Positions 12,001-16,703 of a stretch of 28,636 nucleotides of DNA are shown piece by piece. The first letter of the stretch is position 1; every line of letters starts with the position of its first letter. Below the pieces are notes generated by a model, which saw only the letters and a list, made by a program, of their open reading frames with translations, was not told the DNA's origin and ran no database searches. The DNA comes from CAYVTM01 sp964454645 (GTDB lineage Bacteria > Bacteroidota > Bacteroidia > Sphingobacteriales > Sphingobacteriaceae): the NCBI GenBank assembly GCA_964454645.1, contig CAYVTM010000015.1, positions 1 to 28,636 of the forward strand, given 5' to 3'. A program made the translations under genes and the position numbers.

Positions 12001-13039
12001 TAACAATCGTTACAGGGTCTCCGGCTGTTTGCACCCATAGAGCTATTTCATTTGTTCTGCTTGGATTATTACCTGTGAGTGTAGCTGATGTACGGTCATC
12101 GCAGAAAGTTTGTGTACCGCTACCTGCCGAAGTAATATCCTGAGTGCCGGCAGCTACTTGTACTTCTACTTCATCATAGCCGTTTACACATGGGCCTGAT
12201 ACCGTCCAACGGAAGCGATAGGTTCCCTCTGTTAATTGATTCACCTGGGTATTCCGAAGATGAGAGTTAGCAATTACCGGAACAGTCGGACCACTGATGA
12301 AAGTCCAGGTACCTTGTTGCCCTCCTGTCATATCACCTCCATAGGATCCATTGAGTGTAGCACTTTGATAGACTTCGTAACAATGGTCAAGAGTGATATC
12401 TGATCCGGCAGAAACCGGACTCACGCCACCGTAATTTGTAATCGTCATTTCATCGGAAGTACTGCAATAATTATTCGTGATAGTCCATCGTAAGGTTGTA
12501 ATTCCTGAATTGTTTGCCGGAATATTGACTGTTGTTGTAGGGGACTCGGGATTCACAATAGTAAGCCCATTTCCGGAACCTGCAAAACTCCATAAACCAA
12601 TTTCTCCGGGAAGAAGAGGTGCGTTTGCCGAAAGATTTACACTGTTTGTTCCGCATGCAAGTACAACATCCGAGCCTGCATCAGCAAAGGTTCCAACCGA
12701 GGTATTGAATATTACCTCATCATATACCAAAGAACCATCTAAACAACGTGCTGTAATTCTAAACTTATAAACATTACCTGGGGTATGACCCAGTACTTCT
12801 GTTTCCAGAGCATTGGGATTGCTGATAATCACCGCCGGACCCGATATCTGCGACCAAACGGAATTTCGGGTTCCCCCCTGATAAAGCCCGCTCGAAGCCC
12901 CTTTCAATAGAATCGGCTCACCCGGACAAATGCTTTCGGGAATGCCGGCATTTACAGTACAATTCTGAGCTTGGGAAGAAAGAGAAAAAAACGCTAATAA
13001 TACAGAGAAAAATAGCGTTAAACGTAATTGTTTATTCAT
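1..13039 (-). CDS. giant secreted repeat protein / adhesin (partial, C-terminus beyond left edge)
   Basis: The frame stays open from the ATG at 13037-13039 to the left edge, giving at least 4,346 codons with no stop. The frame read at both ends is the same. The product starts MNKQLRLTLFFSVLLAFFSL and has a signal peptide with likely cleavage after Ala24 (SQA|QN). Order of modules by residue: PKD-like cysteine-paired units (about 25-1465), five Ig-like units with a [WY][YF][RK]R motif (about 1466-1983), one Ig-like unit (about 1984-2083), 23 YDG/MBG units (about 2084-4145), and Big_9/cadherin-like units (about 4150 to the edge). Such proteins in Bacteroidota are usually surface adhesins or gliding-related proteins exported by the T9SS, but the sorting domain would lie outside the window. 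The start has no Shine-Dalgarno; a sigma-54 promoter candidate lies 86-101 bp upstream. Secretion and the repeat architecture are sure; the adhesive role is inferred. Confidence 0.9.
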   Translation of the reverse strand, partial: MNKQLRLTLFFSVLLAFFSLSSQAQNCTVNAGIPESICPGEPILLKGASSGLYQGGTRNSVWSQISGPAVIISNPNALETEVLGHTPGNVYKFRITARCLDGSLVYDEVIFNTSVGTFADAGSDVVLACGTNSVNLSANAPLLPGEIGLWSFAGSGNGLTIVNPESPTTTVNIPANNSGITTLRWTITNNYCSTSDEMTITNYGGVSPVSAGSDITLDHCYEVYQSATLNGSYGGDMTGGQQGTWTFISGPTVPVIANSHLRNTQVNQLTEGTYRFRWTVSGPCVNGYDEVEVQVAAGTQDITSAGSGTQTFCDDRTSATLTGNNPSRTNEIALWVQTAGDPVTIVSPASATTLVTGLSNTGGPYSFSYTISNPVTDCESSGTYHIRYTQSPSLSLISPETIELACDQTSATVNFSASGGNTTQWSLINGPANSIIGGVSGTTNYNNAANPLVLTGLDKVGTYTIRIRQFTQNGIGSCSEVFQDVKIITSRNPSLSNAGTDQILACNVYETDLAGSLPVVGTGKWSQVAGPNTAIIADVFDRNTHVSGLINGLYVFRWIISGNSKCDDQQDDVSVRVANVVPTTIAAGVDETVCNGTEIKLNGNTPALNEVGIWSVTPSAGVTIADDKDPKSIVTGLSPNTAYSFIWQISNGCLTGYDTVVITTNSNVGPSKASAGPNQCITTSTTTIGLSANAPLVDETGIWTQLSGPNTLTINDPGAHNQTLSDAVLGTYTFAWRLDKGGCTPSIDTVMVTIAASPLIADANVDQNLCGNSDSTTLFASALEVDETGLWTQVSGPGGAILHTPDNPQTGISGLGTGRYIFRWTVSNGACSIYDEVEIKIDIPPSNAYIGSDDTVYVCNAASTALSAAVPSVGTGIWSVISAPNSPAFANASDAGTTVSNLISGTYILKWSVSSGAFCNASSDTLTIIVTQAANAGADKELCDVTTTVLTGNSGTIGTWTKVSGPAATLIPAPVLGNSVVISGMDPGVYVFRYTLENTPCSPDNFDEVSVTINPAPAIAQAGADQEVCLPTADETASVTLAATEVDNPNIGTWSVSTKPDGSNPIITSPNTANSTVTNLTPGIYILEWNVANGICGSSGTNKDIVKITISKEPESADAGSDLLNECISDVVLTANTPSYGIGTWTQESGPATAAIDAPNAAVTRIIAPVVGTYTFRWTISNGVICASKSDIVSVNITSTPADIALAGADMEHCGVTQFDLSGNGPQAGQTVSWTILSGPGGFPEFIPSADSSDVTVKNAVPGVYNLRYTISNGSCISYDDVKVTIYAAPDPADAGDDQTICLYNPTPIKLEANPVSIGNGEWSVIQKPASAAEPVFVPNKFAATASLAGLISGTYVFQWTTSNGNCPATANTSDEVTINITEPPTLAEAGSDQTICEGTTTAILAGNNPSTGTGTWTFISGPVTPSITSANAHNSGIEGLNSPGTYTFRWTIDNGGCAIFDETKIVVQPKIDENTISSAQSVCYNTAPATITGSTKGTGLTGGDGNIYTYQWMKSTTGAGTGFTNVSGATSANYSPGTLTQTTWFLRKVSSGACTEGENSNVIEITVQPEIINTINAPVVHTFCASGDPGTIDGEPGSGGSGTYTYEWQKSSSSDFSSGVAGNLASTEDFVPGVITSTTYFRRKITSVSGVSCEKYSNVVTITIQPAIANNTLSTAADICTNNKATITGSVPPVLSGGDGTTYTYRWEVSSTSAGAGFTTIPGATGANYTSDALTAISTPDTFWYRRVVTSGSCTDDGENISTAIQVTVNPELTNNTLTDPATVIFCASGDPDAIVGSTPEGGNGNYAYQWMQSTNGTAWTNIASGGISEDYNPPVLTADRWYKRVVTSGGCTLESNVVHIDIQTALSQTAPASSTAAICVSGTPDLITGGTPAGGDGSYTYKWEQWSVPNSNFPFNPALGDFTWVDADGVNTTADYQPPTLSVDEADASPTYYYYRRTITSGSCLSPHESDFVRIIVKPLAQTADISVTAPTVVYGTEAVLTPSVEGGPTTIANPQFKWYTSPDKTGHITTGGDITVSVAGVLSVNKLPVGTHTYYVTVSGAQKCENETAVAVNIVVTPKPLTITAVHKSKTYDGQIFPTENYTVAYDGFVYGETNVTATNNSGSILYTGASQADVNAGSYDIEIKTSTVDYDNYEETFIKGTLTINKKQVTVTAEGKTKVYDGAIYTGGYTVTYSGFIAGEDSLSGRTSGALTFTGTAIEAINVGASYVINASTSNFAYTNYSITYVNGVLSITRRPITLTALDTTKVYGDSIAIGNTRFALTSGTYAASESVSTVTLTCPQASNVNSDIGQYDITPSAAVGANGFETSNYLITYEKGKLTITKRVITISAIDNTKIYGDTYTFGTSDVEVTSGTLAGSNTITNVTISSAGAVNTAEVNNGTPYLMDLASVVIMRSSTVTTSNYDITYVDANLTVTKRPVALRANNQSKVYDAQIFTPANYTIIDSGFVLDQAWNTASHTGDIIYTGTSQTEKNVGTYDIEIGTSTRVYDNYNVIYYHKGTLTITPRPLTIKADNKSKEYDALVYSGGNTHTDDGYAPGEDFSDLTGTLTFNYSQSGTPVASPIDAGVYTITPSGLGATNGNYTITYQTGTLTISPRPIELTANDATKTYGDSYTLVNTHFSLTNGAYAGSESVSSVMLICPEAADKNANIGDYDITPSAAVGATGFKTSNYLITYEKGKLTITKRAITISAINNTKVYGDTYTFGLSDVEVTSGTLADSNTITNVTISSAGAVNTAEVNNGAPYLMDLSSVVIKRAGTITTPNYDITYVDANLTVTKRNVALRAENKDKVYDAQIFTPSAYSISDSGFVFGHTWHTAANTGDVIYTGTSPAAINVGTYDIEIGTSTRIYDNYNVIYYHKGTLTITPKPLTITAHDKSKIYDGLVYSGGNTFSDAGYVAGEDIAQLTGTLSYAYSQGGTPVANPVNAGSYVITPSGLTAVNNNYNITYIPGTLTIHKKVVEIMADSIFKTYGNTVSFTPNDGRGVSIRSGSVLGTHRITKATLSSPGAVAGANYGNHVITLSEVDIKSDFGLGSSVKDNYDITLVNGVLSVVKANIVVKADNISKVYGTATSLPGNGTGLTVISGSLVDGDQITAATLSSAAGVPATATVGTHTIGLSAITITNGGADVTNKYIITLLDGSLTVNKAPLTVTVQNKSKTYDGLIYSDGYTVSYSGFVNSENENTASGLDTDDLVFGGAATTATNAGTYTITASGLNAANYVINYVNGSLTINKRMLAVAANDQNKVYDGSVFAGPNAVSYSGFQNGETEAILTGSLNYVYKQAASTVTPVLAGTYEIVPSGLNNPQNYSLTYVSGTLVIHKRPIVFAANSHTKTYGTAVTLSAGAAGVTITSGTLNAGDYIASTSLTSSGTPADASPANSPYAINLSSIVLKDNSDVDVTSNYSITYTAGTISVNKAPLIITATDVNKQYDGTAYSGGSGVTYSGFVLSQNASVLLGSLGYSGTSQGAVNVGTYTIIPSGYSSDNYQISYVNGSLTIAQQALLITAKSLTKTYGDIIALSNNASGITITSGSLSGDDIIQSVSLGSDGTPTSASVNTYAINLASVLIKNNADEDVTSNYTITLVPGTLTVSKALLTVTVHNDVKTYDGLSYTGGNGISYAGFVNGEDSTVVNGSTNYTHTGSSQNAINAGNYAIGVSGMSAANYQINIVEGILAIDKKSLIVKAENKTKVYDGIAYNNTDNTVVFTGFVNSETESVLSGSLSNSYLRSSAPEPSPLNVGTYDIVPNGYTSQNYSFIYENGTLEITPRPITLTANDVSKVYGTTKTFATNGSEVALSSGTLVAPHTIKATALTSLGAVSTADVAGSPYATAITPGSVIIGTALQDETSNYDITLEAGELEVTKANLTVTARDTFKSYDANEYIGGNGVVFSGLVNGEDSTVITNHASVTYAGTSQNAINAGDYTIVPGNLSSDNYSISYIPGTLTIAKSSLAVKAKDKSKVYGDTLIFATDASDVIITSGVLLSGDLILAANLTSAGTARNANVAGSGYPTVISPGSLSILNADAQDVTANYDISLDQGTLTVSKAALSVHADNKTKVYGAANPALTHHLTGFVNDEVLADVNLSGTPDLSTPALVSSPVGNYDIYVNSIGTLASPNYSFVVGDDGVLSVTNDKPVAQDDYITINEDEQGTGNVAANDTDAGFIHASESLTVSVIENTRNGTTILNADGSFIYTPDLNFFGKDTLVYRVCDLGSPALCDTAILFITVNSINDAPVAVNDVQNTDEDSPVSGNVLTNDYDLDGALSNSAQVIAGPSHGTIVFNAYGSYTYTPHLNYHGQDTLTYRVCDNGNPVLCDTAQLIITIN
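2..599 (-). repeat. Big_9/cadherin-like tandem units at the window edge
   Basis: After the last MBG unit the protein changes to units of about 97 aa. They begin NDKPVAQDD or NDAPVAVND, have ED..V.GNV..ND.D, then G....NADGSFIYTP, and end in FxGxDTLxYRVCDxGxPxLCDT. This is the tandem Ig/cadherin-like repeat (Big_9 type) found in large bacterial adhesins; the acidic ND.D motifs could bind calcium. Two units are visible and a third seems to begin at the edge. Confidence 0.75.
600..6810 (-). repeat. 23-unit YDG/MBG array in the giant protein
   Basis: A unit of about 81-99 aa (244-296 bp) recurs 23 times. Each opens with a beta strand like LTVTA, then a K.K.Y[DG] signature. On the plus strand these signatures lie near 6748, 6479, 6217, 5951, 5670, 5401, 5129, 4864, 4590, 4320, 4051, 3762, 3482, 3223, 2958, 2672, 2428, 2146, 1892, 1628, 1332, 1081 and 795. 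Units with YD match the YDG domain type (typically G.V.NGEDS.V, then YTIVP.GLSS.NYSI). Units with YG match the MBG 'YGX' type (typically KVYGDT, then VTSNYDI). Family naming is from the recognised signatures; no profile search was possible. Confidence 0.8.
4325..6490 (-). repeat. two tandem copies of a 1,083-bp four-unit block
   Basis: Within the YDG/MBG array, DNA at about 4325-5407 is repeated at about 5408-6490 with an offset of 1,083 bp (361 codons). Landmarks show this. TCCTTTATGATAATAAATAA starts at 4388 and 5471. The string beginning TAATGGTAAGTTTCCC starts at 4921 and 6004. The stretch around CAGATCCATCAGGTAAGG is shared near 4725 and 5808. Nucleotide identity is much higher here than between neighbouring single units, so this is a recent in-frame duplication of four units (two YDG and two MBG). 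Confidence 0.85.
6811..7089 (-). repeat. single Ig/PKD-like linker unit between the two arrays
   Basis: One unit of about 95 aa joins the preceding Ig-like array to the YDG/MBG array. It reads as an Ig-like unit with F.WYTSPD, G.HTYYVTVSG and a terminal KCEN, then runs into the first LTITA...KTYDG motif. It is a common linker type in Bacteroidota adhesins. The assignment rests on the motif pattern only. Confidence 0.5.
7090..8640 (-). repeat. five Ig-like units of a second type in the giant protein
   Basis: Five consecutive units of about 95-120 aa have the pattern GS.P.GG.G.Y.Y.W......, then a WFLR, YFRR, WYRR, WYKR or YYRR core, then a Cys near SG.C. They follow the PKD-like array directly in the protein. 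This unit type is common in Bacteroidota surface proteins. I cannot assign an exact family without a profile search. Confidence 0.65.
8641..12967 (-). repeat. array of about 16 PKD-like units in the giant protein
   Basis: Translated on the minus strand, a unit of about 90-100 aa recurs roughly every 260-300 bp. Each starts with a variant of ADAGSDQxxC, continues with G.W....G, and ends with a variant of FRWTIxNGxC before the next unit. I found the DAG-DQ-C motif near 12940, 12665, 12405, 12105, 11830, 11535, 11270, 11005, 10745, 10480, 10220, 9970, 9675, 9415, 9145 and 8870. Two conserved cysteines per unit suggest one disulfide each in an extracellular stalk. The family resembles the PKD-like domains of Bacteroidota surface proteins (SprB-type adhesins). 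Unit boundaries are approximate. Confidence 0.8.
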
Positions 13040-13124
13040 AACAGGGTAAAAAATGTGAGTTTAGTTCTAGTGAACAGAAATCTTTTCTTTAAGAAAAATG
13101 AGTGACAACTATCCGCGCGCGTAT

Positions 13125-13140
13125 TGCATAAAAAGTACCA
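13125..13140 (-). promoter_or_regulatory. candidate sigma-54 (-24/-12) promoter of the giant adhesin
   Basis: Read on the minus strand the site is TGGTACTTTTTATGCA. It matches the sigma-54 pattern TGGYAC-N5-TTGCA with the invariant GG and GC separated by the required 10 nt; only the first T of the -12 box differs (A). The predicted start is near 13114, giving a 5' UTR of about 75 nt before the ATG at 13039. A sigma-54 activator is encoded 3.6 kb away. The assignment is by eye. Confidence 0.5.
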
Positions 13141-13175
13141 CCCGGAAAAAATTTTGGAATTATTTTATAACTATA

Positions 13176-13189
13176 CTGCTAATCAGCAG
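13176..13189. promoter_or_regulatory. 14-nt dyad upstream of the sigma-54 candidate
   Basis: CTGCT-AATC-AGCAG is an inverted repeat whose near edge is 36 bp upstream of the -24 element. Dimeric Fis-type activators bind such dyads, so it could be an upstream activator site for the neighbouring NtrC-type regulator. It is closer to the promoter than usual, and a 5-bp dyad can arise by chance. Confidence 0.25.
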
Positions 13190-13848
13190 ATTAAAATATT
13201 TTATGATTGAACGAAAACAGGACGTTACTCCCAAAATGGGAATTGCATTCTTTAGAAGGGATACAGAATAATGTACAGACGGGTTATTTATCACCGGTAA
13301 TGTCGTACAGCACTTATCAGGTAGGTACGCTTGAATATATAAATCAATCCCGATCGTTGTACACCCGGAATCGAGAACGGATAAATGCTCTCTGTTTCTG
13401 TGAAATTTTACCCGATTGAACTTCAACACCTAATCACAGTATATCAATTCTCCCCTGTAAAATTGAGCGGATTAAAAATCCCCTGATTTACTTCTTTGCG
13501 TTCAGCAGGTGAATCCGTCATGCGGATCATCAGACAGAAGTTTCCCGCATAACTTTCCACCTCGCCCTTACATCCCAAAGACACTTATTACTATACGGAT
13601 TAATATGCATTTACTTTTCATAACCATATTTCGACAGGAAGAACAAAAACCGTTCTTTGCAATCCTGTATATGCCGGGACGATATGGCCCAAAGTATAAA
13701 AGAATGTTCCTGTGAACATGGATATATATATATTTTAACCGCAGCTTGAAAGCTGTTAAGCAGATGATTTACAAATTGTATTTTCGGGCTTTGTTAAAGC
13801 TCAAAAATATATAGGAAAAGCTTATCGGTCAGTTATGGAATACGAAAA

Positions 13849-13856
13849 TAATTTTG
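13849..13856 (+). promoter_or_regulatory. possible -7 box for the hybrid kinase gene
   Basis: TAATTTTG fits the Bacteroidota -7 consensus TAnnTTTG exactly. No good TTG lies at the expected -33 distance, and the implied leader would be about 215 nt long, so this is only a weak candidate. Confidence 0.25.
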
Positions 13857-14058
13857 TGATCATCCGTTATAAACCTTCATATAATACAAAGAAATATTTA
13901 TCTTTCGTTTATTCATAAACCATCAGGGTCCTTTGATAATATTTTTTTAAAAAGGCCGGCAATATTTTACCGGGTTCGGATCAAACCAAAGGAATATTAA
14001 TAAGCCTAAAACAACACCGCAAAATGGGACTGCGGATAAACGTTTTTTATTAAGGAAT

Positions 14059-14066
14059 AAGGAGGA
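14059..14066 (+). promoter_or_regulatory. Shine-Dalgarno-like AAGGAGGA before the kinase start
   Basis: A perfect AAGGAGGA lies 15 nt before the ATG at 14082. This is longer than the usual 5-9 nt spacing, and such motifs are uncommon before Bacteroidota genes. No in-frame start codon sits closer to it, so the ATG at 14082, just before the first membrane segment, remains the best start. Confidence 0.3.
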
Positions 14067-14081
14067 TATACAAAACCAATT

Positions 14082-16703
14082 ATGATAAGCAAGCTTTCAT
14101 CCAAAATAAATTCAGGTAATACCAAATTAAAAGTTGCTTTGGGGTATCTAATACTTTTGTTAGTCGTCTTCTCTCTGGTATATATTACCTATAACAGCTT
14201 TCATAAGATACTTAATTCACTTGAAACATTAAGCACAAATAAAGATGAATCCGAAATCATACAAAATATAGCTTCGGATCTGAATGAAATGCGTATGTCA
14301 GCCAAAATTTATTCTATGTCTTTTAAACCCGCTGATTTACATATTTATTCTGAAAACACCACAAGGATTTCAATGCTGATTGATAGTCTCAAGCATCAGT
14401 CAGCATATAAGAACAGGTATGAAAAGGTAGATTCTCTTGAGAACATTTTTAAGGATTATGTTTCTTCGGTTAATACCTGGCTTACATTAAAATCAGTAGT
14501 AAAGACGAATGATTTTGAAAAAATAGCGAAGCTTATCAGGGAGGGAGGCGATTCTCTGATTCGAATCCCCGGCAATATTCCTCATTCAAATATTACAACG
14601 GTTACAAAGACTATAGAAAAACCTTTACTTAATGCGAGCGGTACAGATTCAGCAAAAACCGGAACTGTAAAAGCGATTTTTCAAAAAGTATTCGGTGGGG
14701 GGAAAAAGAAAAACCAAACTCCTTCGAATACTTCGGTTTATGTGAATCAGCAAGTAGTATCAGAGACATCAACATTGATTGATTCGGGATATTATAATAA
14801 AGTGGGTATGTTGATTACAAAAACCAGGGAAGCGCTTGCTACTACAGAATATTCGAAAAAGATCAGGAACAGCCAGCTTGAAAAGTTAGAGATGAGGCTG
14901 CTGAACTATCAGTCAGAGATGATCTCAAAAATTAATTATTTACTGAAAAGTATTGAGCATGAGGACCAGGTTTTGCTTAACCAAAAGGTTGGATCATCAA
15001 CGGAAACGATGCAAAATGCTACCCGGAATCTGATGTATGTACAAGTCCTTGCCCTGATTGTAACATTGGTATTCATCTATAATATATTTACCGATCTGAC
15101 CAGAAATTTTTATTATAAACGTATGCTTGAAAATGCGAAGCTTGAGACGGAAAAGCTTGCAAAAGCTAAGGAAGATTTCCTGGCCAGCATGAGTCACGAA
15201 ATAAGATCTCCGCTGACCAGCATTATAGGTTTTTCAGAACAGCTCGGCCATACCGACCTACAGGAAGACCAAAGGAGGCAGGTGCAATCCATAGTCAATT
15301 CTTCCGAGCATTTACTTGCAGTTGTAAACGATATCCTCGACTATTCGAAAATACAGTCAGGTGCCCTCAAATTCGAAAAATCAGGATTTACCGTCAACGA
15401 CATTGTGACCGAAGTAATGGATATCCTGCGCCTTGAAACAGACAAAAAAAATTTACAGTTGTTGTATAAGCCTGGCTCCGGATCTGATATAATCCTGTCG
15501 GGCGACCCTTTTCGGTTAAAGCAAGTGCTGATCAATCTTGTCAGTAATGGAATAAAATTTACTCCAAAAGGATTTGTAGTCATCGAATCATTAGTCATCG
15601 AATCAGCGTATGATTGCCTGTTAAGATGTACGGTAAGGGACACGGGAATAGGAATTGCAAAAGAGAAACTCGAAATAATTTTTGCGGATTTTTCACAGGC
15701 CGATAATTCTACTGCAAGAAATTACGGAGGTACCGGACTCGGATTATCCATCAGCAAAAAAATAATAGAACTACAGAATGGAACAATAGGAGTAGAAAGC
15801 GAAGAAGGCAAAGGATCTGCTTTTACCTTTGATATTCCTTATACAAAAGCTTTCCGGCGCACATACAAGAGCGGACAGGACACCGCTTACCAGTCCGCGG
15901 AAGTGCTTAAAAATAAAAAAATAATACTTATAGATGATGATCCGATGATACCGATGCTGATTGAGCCCGCAATGAAAAAATGGAATATGGATTATACCTT
16001 TTGCAACAGCCCGCTTTATGCCTGGGAAATATTACAGAATCAGCGCTTCGATATTATCATGATTGATATGCAGATGCCGGAGATGGACGGGTCTGAATTG
16101 ATCAGCAAGATTGTTGCCAACGATAAAAGTGTAAATAAAAATACGAAGATTATTGTTTCTACGGCTAATGTGCAAGCAGGGACACATCAGTTAACCACCT
16201 CTATGCATAATCAGGTTGTCTTTTTATACAAACCCTATAAAATGTACGGGCTGAAGGATGCACTGCACAGATCTTTGTCGACATTTCCTGCTATACAAAT
16301 TAATCCTGAACCCGATGATCTCAGAAGCATCCCGGCAAAATATTCTTTAAAAAATTTTATAGCGTTTGCAAATAAAGATATCACGACTCTTGAACTTTTT
16401 ATCAGAACATACATAGAGCAGACTAAAAATGAGCTCTCTCAGATAAAAACAGCTTTCAGGCAAAAGAATTATACCGAAGTTCAGAAAATTACGCATAAAC
16501 TTATCAATACCTGCGGACAACTGGAAGCCATAGAAATGTTAAATGCGCTGAAGCATCTGGAGAAGTTAGTACTAAACGAAAATGTAGTACACATAAAAAC
16601 CAAAAAGCATATAGACTATCTGATCAGTGTATCACAAGAGCTTTTCAAATATCTTGAGATGGAACTAAGCCATATCCGTTCCGATTACAAATCAATATCG
16701 TGA
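14082..16703 (+). CDS. hybrid sensor histidine kinase (HisKA-HATPase-REC-HPt)
   Basis: This 873-aa inner-membrane kinase has TM1 (about 18-38), a mostly helical periplasmic region (39-317), TM2 (about 318-336), a short coiled coil without a clear HAMP domain, and HisKA with SMSHEIRSPL (His372). It then has HATPase_c with the N box QVLINLVSNGIKFT (481-494), G1 DTGIGI (520-525) and G2 GGTGLGLS (549-556). A receiver domain starts near 612 (acidic residues 618-620, Asp662, Thr694, Lys717). A C-terminal HPt domain has His805 in ITHKLINTCGQLEA. The parts suit a phosphorelay: His372 to Asp662 to His805 to a separate receiver. The NtrC-type regulator encoded tail-to-tail, overlapping by 19 bp, is the likely target. 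The periplasmic domain carries a Gly/Lys-rich loop (FGGGKKKN, about 204-211). The ligand cannot be told from the sequence. Confidence 0.93.
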   Translation: MISKLSSKINSGNTKLKVALGYLILLLVVFSLVYITYNSFHKILNSLETLSTNKDESEIIQNIASDLNEMRMSAKIYSMSFKPADLHIYSENTTRISMLIDSLKHQSAYKNRYEKVDSLENIFKDYVSSVNTWLTLKSVVKTNDFEKIAKLIREGGDSLIRIPGNIPHSNITTVTKTIEKPLLNASGTDSAKTGTVKAIFQKVFGGGKKKNQTPSNTSVYVNQQVVSETSTLIDSGYYNKVGMLITKTREALATTEYSKKIRNSQLEKLEMRLLNYQSEMISKINYLLKSIEHEDQVLLNQKVGSSTETMQNATRNLMYVQVLALIVTLVFIYNIFTDLTRNFYYKRMLENAKLETEKLAKAKEDFLASMSHEIRSPLTSIIGFSEQLGHTDLQEDQRRQVQSIVNSSEHLLAVVNDILDYSKIQSGALKFEKSGFTVNDIVTEVMDILRLETDKKNLQLLYKPGSGSDIILSGDPFRLKQVLINLVSNGIKFTPKGFVVIESLVIESAYDCLLRCTVRDTGIGIAKEKLEIIFADFSQADNSTARNYGGTGLGLSISKKIIELQNGTIGVESEEGKGSAFTFDIPYTKAFRRTYKSGQDTAYQSAEVLKNKKIILIDDDPMIPMLIEPAMKKWNMDYTFCNSPLYAWEILQNQRFDIIMIDMQMPEMDGSELISKIVANDKSVNKNTKIIVSTANVQAGTHQLTTSMHNQVVFLYKPYKMYGLKDALHRSLSTFPAIQINPEPDDLRSIPAKYSLKNFIAFANKDITTLELFIRTYIEQTKNELSQIKTAFRQKNYTEVQKITHKLINTCGQLEAIEMLNALKHLEKLVLNENVVHIKTKKHIDYLISVSQELFKYLEMELSHIRSDYKSIS

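Larger units (their letters stand above)
13040..14081. other. 1 kb divergent intergenic region
   Basis: This stretch separates the divergent giant adhesin and kinase genes. It has a sigma-54-like element (13125-13140), a dyad (13176-13189), an alternating CGCGCGCG run (13114-13121) and a perfect TAATTTTG box (13849-13856). Short open frames exist (for example 89 codons on the minus strand at 13160-13429), but none has a recognisable domain or start signal. I see no RNA gene or repeat in the rest of it. Confidence 0.6.

Noticed and set aside
562..12770. Many short plus-strand open frames inside the giant gene
   Set aside because: They lie antisense to a long, clearly coding repeat frame and change with the repeat phase; they are shadows.
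13160..13429. 89-codon minus-strand open frame upstream of the giant adhesin
   Set aside because: No recognisable domain, signal peptide or start signal; it spans the sigma-54 upstream region and overlaps an equally long frame on the other strand. Treated as chance.
13509..13715. 68-codon plus-strand open frame in the divergent intergenic region
   Set aside because: Composition and sequence show no protein-like features and there is no upstream start signal.
13783..13800. GG-N10-GC match (GGGCTTTGTTAAAGCT) upstream of the kinase gene
   Set aside because: Only the spacing fits; flanking bases of both -24 and -12 boxes disagree with the consensus, so it is most likely chance.
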